Positions 1 through 6,082 of a stretch of 6,958 nt of DNA are shown here, piece after piece. The stretch is from Mycobacterium sp. Its GTDB lineage: Bacteria > Actinomycetota > Actinomycetes > Mycobacteriales > Mycobacteriaceae. Where the stretch lies: the NCBI GenBank assembly GCA_018882545.1, contig VERS01000108.1, positions 1 to 6,958 on the forward strand, given 5' to 3'. The translations under genes and the position numbers were made by a program. The number at the start of each line of letters is the position of its first letter. Positions within the stretch are counted from its first letter, which is position 1. The notes beneath the pieces were generated by a model. That model saw only the letters and a list, made by a program, of their open reading frames with translations. It was not told where the DNA came from and searched no databases.

Positions 1-543
1 CGGGTCGCCGGCGATCTGGTTGGAGAACCGGGTGCAGCGCGCGCACAGCACGCAGCGTTCGCGGTCCAGCAGCACCTGGGCCGACAGGTTGATCGGTTTG
101 GGGAAGGTGCGCTTGACGTCGGTGAACCGGGTCTCGGCCCGGCCGTTGGACATGGCCTGGTTCTGCAGCGGGCATTCGCCGCCCTTGTCGCAGACCGGGC
201 AGTCCAGCGGGTGGTTGATCAGCAGCAGTTCCATCACGCCCTGCTGGGCCTTGTCGGCGGCCTCGGAGGTGCACTGGGTGCGCACCACCATGCCCTCGGC
301 GACGGTGGTGGTGCAGCTGGCCAGCGGTTTGCGCTGGCCTTCGACCTCGACCAGGCACTGCCGGCAGGCCCCCACCGGATCCAGCAGCGGATGGTCGCAG
401 AACCGCGGGATCTGGACGCCGATCAGTTCGGCGGCGCGGATCACCAAGGTGCCCTTGGGAACCGACAGCGTGGTGTCGTCGATGGTGACGGTGACCAGCT
501 CGGTCGCCGCTTCGGTGTTGGGACCGGTGGGCGCCTGCGTCAT
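1..543 (-). CDS. nuoG: NADH-quinone oxidoreductase subunit G, N-terminal part (runs off the left edge)
   Basis: The large iron-sulfur subunit of the peripheral arm of complex I, which carries electrons from the FMN/NuoF end toward the quinone module. Only the first 181 codons are in the window and the frame is open to the edge. Residues 15-80 are a ferredoxin-type [2Fe-2S] domain with ligands C49, C60, C63 and C77 (N1b). The next cluster motif is H111-x3-C115-x2-C118-x5-C124, the His/Cys-ligated [4Fe-4S] N5. The start of a further motif, C164-x2-C167-x2-C170 (N4), is visible, and its fourth ligand lies beyond the window. The ATG at 543 is preceded by GGAGG with 7 bases of spacing. The resulting MTQA start agrees with my memory of mycobacterial NuoG. 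The frame is open upstream through the gap, but I saw no ATG, GTG or TTG there with a ribosome site. It is last in the visible operon, 121 bases after nuoF. Confidence 0.96.
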   Translation of the reverse strand, partial: MTQAPTGPNTEAATELVTVTIDDTTLSVPKGTLVIRAAELIGVQIPRFCDHPLLDPVGACRQCLVEVEGQRKPLASCTTTVAEGMVVRTQCTSEAADKAQQGVMELLLINHPLDCPVCDKGGECPLQNQAMSNGRAETRFTDVKRTFPKPINLSAQVLLDRERCVLCARCTRFSNQIAGDP

Positions 544-565
544 CCCCACACCTCCGTTTCCCCCC

Positions 566-625
566 GCGAGCAGACATAACCGTCCCCGAAACCTCGGCGT
601 GTCGGAGACTTTTGTGTCTGCTCGC
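566..625. repeat. Inverted repeat in the nuoF-nuoG gap
   Basis: Arms gcgagcagaca (566-576) and tgtctgctcgc (615-625) are perfect 11-bp reverse complements. After one mismatch, two more pairs extend the stem inward. The 38-base interior can form a small ccga/tcgg hairpin (586-589 with 594-597). In the nuo transcript this would fold between the nuoF stop and the nuoG ribosome site, with its 3' foot about 10 bases before the nuoG GGAGG. The arm, read as gcgagcagacacaaaa on the minus strand, resembles a sequence I remember recurring between genes in mycobacterial genomes. That is recollection, not a search result. It could be a dispersed palindromic element, a transcript-processing or attenuation site, or an inert leftover. 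Confidence 0.75.
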
Positions 626-626
626 C

Positions 627-662
627 GGGGAGGGCGACGGGGAGGGCGACGGGGAGGGCGAC
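627..662. repeat. Three perfect 12-bp tandem repeats just after nuoF
   Basis: The unit ggggagggcgac (plus strand) occurs three times without a mismatch at 627-638, 639-650 and 651-662. The array begins two bases past the nuoF stop and abuts the inverted repeat that precedes nuoG. The unit length is a multiple of three, but the array lies outside both genes as called here. Such arrays change copy number by slippage, so this one may vary between strains and alter nuoF-nuoG spacing. Confidence 0.9.
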
Positions 663-664
663 CG

Positions 665-1963
665 TCATGAGCCCACCCCCTGGGGGGCGGCCAGCATCGC
701 GGCATAGGGGTCGAACGGGCAGCCGCCGTCCAGGTGGGCCTCGTACTCGGCGCGGAAGTACTGCAGCGAACTGAGCACCGGTGCGGCGGCGCCGTCGCCG
801 AGGGCGCAGAACGACTTTCCGGCGATGGCGTCGGAGATGTCGAACAACTTGTCCAGGTCCTCCGGGACACCGCGGCCGGTCTCGAGCCGCTCATACATCT
901 GCGCCAGCCAGTAGGTGCCCTCCCGGCAGGGGGTGCACTTGCCGCAGGATTCGTGGGCGTAGAACTGCGTCCAGCGGCGCACCGCGCGCACCACGCACGT
1001 CGTCTCGTCGAAAATCTGCAGCGCTTTGGTGCCCAGCATGGACCCCACCGACGCCATCCCCTCGTAATCCAGCGGCACGTCGAGGTGTTCGGCGGTCAGC
1101 AGGGGGGTGGACGACCCGCCGGGGGTCCAGAACTTCAGCTCGTGGCCGGCCCGCACCCCGCCGGCGTAGTCCAGCAGTTCGCGCAGCGTGATGCCCAGCG
1201 GCGCCTCGTACTGGCCGGGCCGGGTGACATGCCCGGACAGGGAGTACAGGGTGAAGCCCGGGGACTTCTCGGTGCCGAAGGACTTGAACCAGTCCAGCCC
1301 GTTGGCCAGGATCGGCGGCACGCTGGCGATGGACTCCACATTGTTGACCACGGTCGGGCAGGCGTAGAGACCGGCGACCGCGGGGAACGGCGGACGCAGC
1401 CGCGGCTGACCGCGCCGGCCCTCCAGCGAGTCCAGCAGGGCGGTCTCCTCGCCGCAGATGTAGGCCCCGGCCCCGACGTGGACGATCATCTCCAGGTCGA
1501 AACCCGTTCCGCCGATGTTGGTGCCGAGGTAGCCCGCGGCGTAGGCCTCGTCGACGGCGGCCTGCAACCGGCGCAGCACCGGTGCCACCTCGCCGCGCAG
1601 GTAGATGAAGGCGTGCCGGGCGCCGATGGCGTAGGCGGCGATGATCGATCCCTCCACCAGGAAGTGCGGAGTGGTCAGCAGCAGCGGCATGTCCTTGCAG
1701 GTGCCGGGTTCGGACTCGTCGGCGTTGATGACGAGGTACTTCGGCTTGGGCGAGGCGGTGTCGATGAAGGACCACTTGGTCCCGGTCGGGAAGCCCGCCC
1801 CGCCGCGGCCGCGCAGCCCGGATTCCTTGACCATGGCGGTGACGGCCTCCGGCGTCATGCTCAGCGCCCGGCGCAGTCCGTCGTAGCCGCCGTGGCGCAG
1901 ATAGGTCTGCAGGGTCCAGGGTTGCGGTTCGTCCCAGAATCGGCTCAGTACCGGAGTCAGCAT
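665..1963 (-). CDS. nuoF: NADH-quinone oxidoreductase subunit F (NADH- and FMN-binding, 51-kDa type)
   Basis: The catalytic entry point of complex I. It oxidises NADH at FMN and passes electrons to its own [4Fe-4S] cluster N3 and to NuoE. The 432 residues are full length for the family. The glycine-rich nucleotide/FMN loop [11 protein letters not shown] is at 51-61 and the second FMN/NADH signature [12 protein letters not shown] at 80-91. A further conserved block, [13 protein letters not shown], is at 164-176. The N3 ligands are C340, C343, C346 ([13 protein letters not shown]) and C386 (SFCALGDGA). The ATG at 1963 overlaps the nuoE TGA by 7 bases and has a purine-rich ribosome site (AGGGAG region, 1968-1974) inside nuoE. 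This predicts coupled translation, fitting the tight NuoE-NuoF pairing in the complex. The C-terminus ends in PQGVGS before the tandem repeats. I see no frameshift or missing residue. Confidence 0.98.
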   Translation of the reverse strand: MLTPVLSRFWDEPQPWTLQTYLRHGGYDGLRRALSMTPEAVTAMVKESGLRGRGGAGFPTGTKWSFIDTASPKPKYLVINADESEPGTCKDMPLLLTTPHFLVEGSIIAAYAIGARHAFIYLRGEVAPVLRRLQAAVDEAYAAGYLGTNIGGTGFDLEMIVHVGAGAYICGEETALLDSLEGRRGQPRLRPPFPAVAGLYACPTVVNNVESIASVPPILANGLDWFKSFGTEKSPGFTLYSLSGHVTRPGQYEAPLGITLRELLDYAGGVRAGHELKFWTPGGSSTPLLTAEHLDVPLDYEGMASVGSMLGTKALQIFDETTCVVRAVRRWTQFYAHESCGKCTPCREGTYWLAQMYERLETGRGVPEDLDKLFDISDAIAGKSFCALGDGAAAPVLSSLQYFRAEYEAHLDGGCPFDPYAAMLAAPQGVGS

Positions 1964-2661
1964 GAGTCTCCCTCACGTCGTGCGGCGCGTAACCCGGCCA
2001 GGGTGGCCTCTCCCGGGCCGGAGGTGTCCTCGATGTGCGGGCCCACCCCGGCCAGCGTCCGCGCGGTCTGGCGGAACGAGCACAGCGGTGCGCCGCGGGT
2101 CGGTGTGACGGTCTGCCCGCTGCGCAGAGCGGTGACGAGATCGGTTGCGCTGGCGGGAGTTTGGTTGTCGAAGAACTCCCAGTTCACCATGACCACCGGC
2201 GCGTAGTCGCAGGCGGCGTTGCACTCGACGTGCTCCAGGGTGATCAGACCGTCGGCGGTGGTCTGCCCGGCGTGCAGACCCAGTTCGCTCTCCAGGGTCT
2301 CCATGATCGCGTCCCCGCCCATCACCGCGCACAGTGTGTTGATGCACACCCCGACCAGGTACTCGCCGGTCGGGCTGCGCCGGTACATCGAGTAGAAGGT
2401 GGCCACCGCGGCCACCTCGGCGGGGGTCAGGCCGAGTTGGGTTGCGCAGAAGTCGATTCCGGCTGCCGTGATGTAACCGTCCTGGGCCTGCACCAGATGC
2501 AGCAGTGGCAGCAGGGCGGACCGCGACTGCGGGTAGCGGGCGATGATGGTCGCCGCGTCGGCGGCCAGCGACTCGGTCACTTCCGGGGGATAGGACGTCG
2601 GCCCGCCGATCGGGGGGCCCGGCTCCTCCGGGCGGGGGCCCAGGGTCAGGTCGACGCTCAT
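1957..2661 (-). CDS. nuoE: NADH-quinone oxidoreductase subunit E ([2Fe-2S], 24-kDa type)
   Basis: A thioredoxin-fold [2Fe-2S] subunit that pairs with NuoF in the NADH-oxidising module. It has 234 residues. A helical N-terminal part (about 28-100) contains the conserved SALLPLLHLVQ stretch at 48-58. The cluster N1a ligands are C106 and C111 (GVCINTLC) with C147 and C151 (HVECNAAC). The residue block CDYAPVVMVNWEFFDNQTP at 151-169 is typical of mycobacterial NuoE. A tail of about 60 residues beyond the fold, including TRGAPL-type sequence at 188-193, is also present in the M. tuberculosis protein as I remember it. The first 20 residues, rich in Pro and Gly, are poorly conserved. The ATG at 2661 has GGAG 7 bases upstream. 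It follows the nuoD stop by 28 bases, a spacer produced by a duplicated junction. The 3' end overlaps nuoF by 7 bases. Confidence 0.97.
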   Translation of the reverse strand: MSVDLTLGPRPEEPGPPIGGPTSYPPEVTESLAADAATIIARYPQSRSALLPLLHLVQAQDGYITAAGIDFCATQLGLTPAEVAAVATFYSMYRRSPTGEYLVGVCINTLCAVMGGDAIMETLESELGLHAGQTTADGLITLEHVECNAACDYAPVVMVNWEFFDNQTPASATDLVTALRSGQTVTPTRGAPLCSFRQTARTLAGVGPHIEDTSGPGEATLAGLRAARREGDSC

Positions 2662-2706
2662 CGGTCGACTCCGCTGGTTTGGTCGACGCTCACCGGTCGA
2701 CTCCGC
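2649..2706. repeat. 26-bp direct repeat duplicating the nuoD/nuoE junction
   Basis: Two copies, 2649-2674 and 2681-2706, are identical at 25 of 26 bases. The only difference is position 2661 (t) versus 2693 (c). The period is 32 bp. The right copy carries the nuoD C-terminal codons and stop, and the left copy carries the nuoE start. Each copy includes a GGAG 7 bases before a start-like codon: GTG in the right copy and ATG in the left. The simplest reading is a tandem duplication of an ancestral overlapping nuoD/nuoE junction followed by one base change. Confidence 0.92.
2658..2693 (-). CDS. Possible 11-codon coupling ORF between nuoD and nuoE
   Basis: A GTG at 2693 overlaps the nuoD stop as GTGA. 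It opens a frame of 11 codons reading [11 protein letters not shown] if the GTG is translated as Met. Its TGA (2660-2658) overlaps the nuoE start as ATGA. GGAG lies 7 bases before the GTG. The peptide is a hybrid: its start echoes NuoE (MSVDLT) and its end echoes NuoD (GVDR then stop), as expected from the duplicated junction. The peptide itself probably has no function. The plausible role is to hand ribosomes from nuoD to nuoE across a 28-base spacer. Whether it is translated cannot be told from sequence, and ribosomes could also start directly at nuoE. Confidence 0.4.
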   Translation of the reverse strand: MSVDQTSGVDR

Positions 2707-3988
2707 CCATCACGGGGTCGATGCTGGCGACCGCGGCGATCACGTCAGCCACCATGCCGCCCTCGCACATCGCCGCCACCGCTTGCAGGTTGGTGAAACT
2801 GGGGTCCCGGTAGTGCACCCGGTAGGGGCGGGTGCCGCCGTCGGAGACCATGTGCACGCCCAGTTCGCCGCGGGGTGACTCCACCGCGCTGTAGACCTGA
2901 CCGGGAGGCACCCGGAAACCCTCGGTGACGATCTTGAAGTGGTGGATGAGCCCCTCCATGGACTGGCCCATGATCCGGGCGATGTGGGCCGGTGAGTTGC
3001 CCAGCCCGTCCGGCCCGAGTGCCAGGTCGGCCGGCCAGGCCAGCTTCTTGTCCTCGATCATCACCGGACCCGGCCGCAGGCGTTCCAGGCACTGGGCGAT
3101 GATCTTCACCGACTCATTCATCTCGCCCACGCGGATAAGGTAGCGGCCGTAGCAGTCGGCGGTGTCGGCGGTCACCACGTCGAAGTCGTAGGTCTCATAA
3201 CCGCAGTAGGGCTGGGTTTTGCGGAGGTCGTGCGGCAGGCCGGTGGAACGCAGCACCGGTCCCGTGACGCCCAGTGCCATGCAGCCGGTCAGATCCAGGT
3301 ATCCCACCCCCTGGGTGCGGGCCTTCCAGATGTAGCTCTCGGTGAGCAACGACTCGAACTCGCGCAGCCGCTCGGGCAGGACCTCGAGCACCTCGGCCAC
3401 CCGCTGCGTTCCGTCCTCGGGCAGGTCGGCGGCCAGGCCGCCGGGCCGGATGTAGGCGTTGTTCATCCGCAGGCCGGTGATGGCCTCGAACAGCGTCAGG
3501 ATCAGTTCGCGTTCCCGGAAGCCGAAGAACATAGGCGTCATCGCGCCCAATTCCATACCGCCGGTGGCCAATGCGACCAGATGCGAGGAGATCCGGTTGA
3601 ACTCCATCAGCATCACCCGGATCACCGATGCGCGTTCGGGGATGTCCTCGGTGATGCCCAGGAGTTTCTCCACCCCGAGGCAGTAGGCGGTCTCGTTGAA
3701 GAACGGTGACAGGTAGTCCATCCGGGTGACGAAGGTGACGCCCTGGGTCCAGTTCCGGTACTCGAGATTCTTCTCAATGCCGGTGTGCAGGTAGCCGATA
3801 CCGCAGCGGGCTTCGACGACCGTCTCGCCCTCGATCTCCAGGATCAGCCGCAGCACGCCGTGGGTGGACGGGTGCTGGGGGCCCATGTTGACGACGATGC
3901 GCTCGCCGGCGGTGCCGGCCTTGGCCGCTGTGACGATCTCGTCCCAGTCCTGGCCGCCGACGACGATGACGGGATCTTCGATACTCAT
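2690..3988 (-). CDS. nuoD: NADH-quinone oxidoreductase subunit D (49-kDa type, quinone-site subunit)
   Basis: Forms the menaquinone-binding cavity with NuoB at the junction of the peripheral and membrane arms. It has 432 residues, close to the usual actinobacterial length. The hallmark GPQHPSTHG is at 36-44, with H39 matching the quinone-site histidine of the family. [11 protein letters not shown] is at 89-99, with Y92 matching the tyrosine that contacts the quinone head group. The C-terminal run through VESPRGELG and DPVMGGVDR agrees almost completely with my memory of M. tuberculosis NuoD. The ATG at 3988 shares one base with the nuoC TGA (TGATG), so translation is probably coupled. A longer upstream frame exists but lies over nuoC and lacks NuoD similarity. 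The N-terminal 30 residues are variable. The 3' end lies in the 26-bp junction repeat. Confidence 0.98.
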   Translation of the reverse strand: MSIEDPVIVVGGQDWDEIVTAAKAGTAGERIVVNMGPQHPSTHGVLRLILEIEGETVVEARCGIGYLHTGIEKNLEYRNWTQGVTFVTRMDYLSPFFNETAYCLGVEKLLGITEDIPERASVIRVMLMEFNRISSHLVALATGGMELGAMTPMFFGFRERELILTLFEAITGLRMNNAYIRPGGLAADLPEDGTQRVAEVLEVLPERLREFESLLTESYIWKARTQGVGYLDLTGCMALGVTGPVLRSTGLPHDLRKTQPYCGYETYDFDVVTADTADCYGRYLIRVGEMNESVKIIAQCLERLRPGPVMIEDKKLAWPADLALGPDGLGNSPAHIARIMGQSMEGLIHHFKIVTEGFRVPPGQVYSAVESPRGELGVHMVSDGGTRPYRVHYRDPSFTNLQAVAAMCEGGMVADVIAAVASIDPVMGGVDR

Positions 3989-4677
3989 CAGCGGTAGGCC
4001 CTGCGCTGGTCGGGCGGCGGGATCTGGGCGCCATTGAACTCCACCGGCACACCTCCCAATGGGTAGTCCTTGCGCTGTGGGTGGCCGACCCAGTCGTCGG
4101 GCATCTCGATGCGGGTCAGGCCGGGGTGACCGTCGAAGACGATGCCGAAGAAGTCGTAGGTCTCCCGCTCGTGCCAGTCGCAGGTCGGGTAGATCGCGAA
4201 CAGCGACGGGATGTGCGGGTCCTCGTCGGGGCAGGCGACCTCGAGGTGGATGCGCCGGTTGTGGGTGATCGACATCAGCGGGTAGAACGCGTGCAACTCG
4301 CGGCCGGTGTCCTCCGGGTAGTGCACACCGGAGACCCCGCAACACAATTCGAAGCGCAGTGACTCGTCGTCGCGCAGCGCGGCGGCCACGGCGGGCAGGT
4401 ACTCGCGGCGGACGTCGAGGGTCAGCTGATCCCGGTGCACCACCACCCGTTCGACGGCGTCGTCGAAGCTGGTCCCGTGGGAGGCCGACAGCACCTCGGC
4501 GAGCCGGTCGACCACCTCGTCGAAGTAGCCGCCGTAGGGCCGCTCGGTGCCGCCGGGCAGCGCGACCGGCCGGACCAGCCGGCCGTAGCCGGAGGTGTCG
4601 CCGGATCCGGTGCTGCCGAACATGCCGCGACGCACGCCGATCATCTCCCCGTCGACCGGGCCGGATTGCGGGCTCAC
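3988..4677 (-). CDS. nuoC: NADH-quinone oxidoreductase subunit C (30-kDa type)
   Basis: A structural subunit of the connecting module that packs against NuoD and NuoB. It carries no cofactor. With the chosen start it has 229 residues. The 30-kDa domain covers about 75-205. Conserved blocks are [11 protein letters not shown] (111-121), the family signature [17 protein letters not shown] (169-185) and [17 protein letters not shown] (193-209). The first 50 residues, with GVRRGMFG and [11 protein letters not shown], match the mycobacterial N-terminal extension as I remember it. The open frame extends upstream over nuoB, but that part is a shadow. I chose the GTG at 4677 because it overlaps the nuoB stop as GTGA and has AAAGGG 8 bases upstream. 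The ATG at residue 12 is an alternative but would lose little. It is translated before nuoD in the same transcript. Confidence 0.95.
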   Translation of the reverse strand: MSPQSGPVDGEMIGVRRGMFGSTGSGDTSGYGRLVRPVALPGGTERPYGGYFDEVVDRLAEVLSASHGTSFDDAVERVVVHRDQLTLDVRREYLPAVAAALRDDESLRFELCCGVSGVHYPEDTGRELHAFYPLMSITHNRRIHLEVACPDEDPHIPSLFAIYPTCDWHERETYDFFGIVFDGHPGLTRIEMPDDWVGHPQRKDYPLGGVPVEFNGAQIPPPDQRRAYR

Positions 4678-5228
4678 CGCAGCAGCCCTTTCAGCTCGAT
4701 GGTCGGTGTGGCCGCCAGCGCGGCCTGCTCGGCGGCGGCCACCGCCTCGGCGCGGTGCACACCCAGGGGCATCTCGGCGATCTTGGCGTGCAGGGCCAGG
4801 ATCGCGTTGAGCAACATCTCCGGCCGGGGCGGGCAGCCGGGCAGGTAGATGTCGACCGGCACGACGTGGTCGACGCCCTGGACGATGGCGTAGTTGTTGA
4901 ACATCCCGCCGCTGGAGGCACACACCCCCATGGCCAGCACCCACTTCGGCTCGGCCATCTGGTCGTAGACCTGGCGCAGCACCGGGGCCATCTTCTGACT
5001 GACGCGACCGGCGACGATCATCAGGTCGGCCTGCCGCGGGGTCGCCGAGAACCGCTCCATCCCGAAGCGGGCGATATCGAAGCGCGGCCCGGCCGTCGCC
5101 ATCATTTCGATTGCGCAGCAAGCCAATCCGAAGGTCGCAGGCCACAGGGAGCCGGCCCGGACGTAGCCGGCGACCTTCTCCAGGGTGGACAGCAGGATGC
5201 CGCCTGGTAATGACTCTTCTAAGCCCAA
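4674..5228 (-). CDS. nuoB: NADH-quinone oxidoreductase subunit B (PSST type, cluster N2)
   Basis: Holds N2, the last iron-sulfur cluster, which donates electrons to the quinone bound at the NuoB-NuoD interface. It has 184 residues from the TTG start at 5228, the length I recall for the M. tuberculosis protein. The N2 ligands are the tandem pair C37-C38 (ACCAIEMM), C103 ([10 protein letters not shown]) and C132 (PGCPPRPE). The fold is the NiFe-hydrogenase small-subunit-like domain. An in-frame ATG at 5282 would add 18 residues overlapping the nuoA coding end and has no similarity to NuoB. The TTG has GGAGG 8 bases upstream and gives the expected MGLEE-type start. It lies 19 bases after nuoA and overlaps nuoC by 4 bases. 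Automatic callers that disfavour TTG could choose the longer form. Confidence 0.97.
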   Translation of the reverse strand: MGLEESLPGGILLSTLEKVAGYVRAGSLWPATFGLACCAIEMMATAGPRFDIARFGMERFSATPRQADLMIVAGRVSQKMAPVLRQVYDQMAEPKWVLAMGVCASSGGMFNNYAIVQGVDHVVPVDIYLPGCPPRPEMLLNAILALHAKIAEMPLGVHRAEAVAAAEQAALAATPTIELKGLLR

Positions 5229-5236
5229 GTTTTCTG

Positions 5237-5241
5237 CCTCC
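5237..5241 (-). promoter_or_regulatory. Ribosome binding site of nuoB that fixes its TTG start
   Basis: GGAGG on the minus strand lies 8 bases before the TTG at 5228 and within the 19-base nuoA-nuoB gap. It decides in favour of TTG over the upstream in-frame ATG at 5282, which lies inside nuoA. Confidence 0.8.
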
Positions 5242-5247
5242 GGTCCG

Positions 5248-5607
5248 CTAGTCCCAGTCCAGCCCGCCGCGGCGCCACACATAGGCGTAGGCGACGAACA
5301 CCGTCGCCATGAACAGCACCATCTCGACCAGCGCGAAAGCTCCGAGTTGGTCGAAGGCCACCGCCCACGGGTACAGGAAGACGATCTCGATATCGAAGAC
5401 GATGAACAGCATCGCCGTCAGGTAGTACTTGATCGGGAAACGCTGGCCGAGCGGCTCGCCGGTCATCGGTTCGATGCCGCATTCGTAGGCGGCCAGCTTG
5501 GCGCGGTTGTAGCGCTTCGGTCCGACGACCAGAGCCGCGACGACCGAAATCACCGCGAACCCCGTTGCGATGGCCGCCAGCACCAGGATGGGGGTGTAAA
5601 GGTTCAT
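5248..5607 (-). CDS. nuoA: NADH-quinone oxidoreductase subunit A (ND3-type membrane subunit)
   Basis: A small membrane subunit at the base of the quinone channel, 119 residues. Three hydrophobic spans are visible at about 5-29, 61-85 and 90-112. The loop between spans 1 and 2 contains YECG (41-44). C43 corresponds to the ND3-loop cysteine whose exposure reports the active/deactive transition in mitochondrial complex I. Span 2 carries the conserved acidic residues D72 and E74 (FDIE). The loop after YECGIEP is about nine residues shorter than in M. tuberculosis NuoA as I recall it. The ATG at 5607 has AGGAG (5617-5621) 9 bases upstream. It opens the nuo operon, 69 bases after the receiver gene. 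The gap contains a TAGGCT (5663-5668) that could be a -10, but it is weak. Read-through from the upstream gene is equally possible. Confidence 0.97.
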   Translation of the reverse strand: MNLYTPILVLAAIATGFAVISVVAALVVGPKRYNRAKLAAYECGIEPMTGEPLGQRFPIKYYLTAMLFIVFDIEIVFLYPWAVAFDQLGAFALVEMVLFMATVFVAYAYVWRRGGLDWD

Positions 5608-5676
5608 CCCGGCCCACTCCTAGTACACACGTCCGAATCAGGTATTCCTGCGATTTCGCCTCAGCCTAGCGGGCGG

Positions 5677-6069
5677 CTATTGCACGGGAAAACGCAGCAG
5701 GCCCACCACGGCGGCGCCGAGCTCGATCGGGTCGATCGGGTGGGGAACCGCCGCCTCGGCCCGCGACCAACTGGCCAGCCAGGCGTCGTCGGCCCGGCCG
5801 GTCAGCACCAGAACCGGCGGGCAGTCGGCGATCTCGTCCTTGAGCTGTTTGGCTATTCCCAGGCCGCCCACCGGGGAGGCCTCTCCGTCCAGGATCACCA
5901 GGTCGAAGCCGCCGGCGTCCATCAGCGAGACGACCATCGGCCCGGTCGCCACATCGGTGTAGGTCAGCTCGGGCAGGTCGGGGTGGATCCGGGTGCCCAG
6001 GGCGAGTCGGACCTGCTCGCGGGTGCGGGCGTTGCTGCTGTAATTCAGCACGTGCAGCGGGGAATTCAC
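5677..6069 (-). CDS. Atypical stand-alone receiver-domain protein (Rv3143-like orphan response regulator)
   Basis: A 130-residue protein made of one CheY-like receiver domain with no output domain. Residues 6-10 (HVLNY) form strand 1, and FDLVILDGE (55-63) presents D61 at the phospho-acceptor position. LVLTG (87-91) supplies the conserved T90, and VPHPIDP (108-114) is the strand-5 end. The acidic pair that normally follows strand 1 and binds Mg is replaced by NYSSN (9-13). The usual Lys before the final Pro is His (H110). Conventional phosphorylation is therefore doubtful. The sequence strongly recalls M. tuberculosis Rv3143, encoded close upstream of nuoA, and I recall reports linking that protein to complex I through protein contacts. 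The start is GTG at 6069 with a TAGCAT hexamer 7 bases before it, suggesting a leaderless mRNA. It starts 10 bases after yceI and ends 69 bases before nuoA. Confidence 0.9.
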   Translation of the reverse strand: MNSPLHVLNYSSNARTREQVRLALGTRIHPDLPELTYTDVATGPMVVSLMDAGGFDLVILDGEASPVGGLGIAKQLKDEIADCPPVLVLTGRADDAWLASWSRAEAAVPHPIDPIELGAAVVGLLRFPVQ

Positions 6070-6076
6070 GGCACCT

Positions 6077-6082
6077 ATGCTA
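6077..6082 (-). promoter_or_regulatory. Putative -10 element (TAGCAT) for the receiver gene, overlapping the yceI stop
   Basis: On the minus strand TAGCAT fits the mycobacterial TANNNT -10 pattern. Seven bases (AGGTGCC) separate it from the GTG start, so transcription would begin at or next to the start codon, a leaderless arrangement common in mycobacteria. Its first three bases are the yceI TAG stop codon. No clear -35 is visible, which is usual for such promoters. It could be coincidence, because the gene may also be read from yceI. Confidence 0.45.

Noticed and set aside
627..662. The 12-bp tandem repeats as a CRISPR array
   Set aside because: The units are contiguous with no spacers and far too short for CRISPR repeats.
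20..670. A 216-codon plus-strand open frame crossing nuoG and the nuoF-nuoG gap
   Set aside because: Antisense to the iron-sulfur motifs of nuoG. Its end simply translates the 12-bp repeats as Arg-Gly-Gly, with no family resemblance.
734..2206. A 490-codon plus-strand open frame opposite nuoF and nuoE
   Set aside because: It lies antisense to two genes with full cofactor motifs. Its Gly/Arg/Gln-rich composition is typical of the shadow frames of GC-rich coding DNA, and no family motif is visible.
4359..5210. A 283-codon plus-strand open frame opposite nuoB and nuoC
   Set aside because: Very Arg-rich low-complexity translation antisense to conserved nuoB/nuoC. A shadow of high third-position GC.
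5229..5282. N-terminal extension of nuoB starting at the ATG at 5282
   Set aside because: It overlaps the nuoA C-terminus, lacks similarity to NuoB, and a better-placed TTG with a ribosome site exists.
5663..5668. TAGGCT as a -10 promoter element for nuoA
   Set aside because: It fits TANNNT and sits in the gap before nuoA, but the motif is expected often by chance. No -35 or other support is visible, so I did not list it as a feature.
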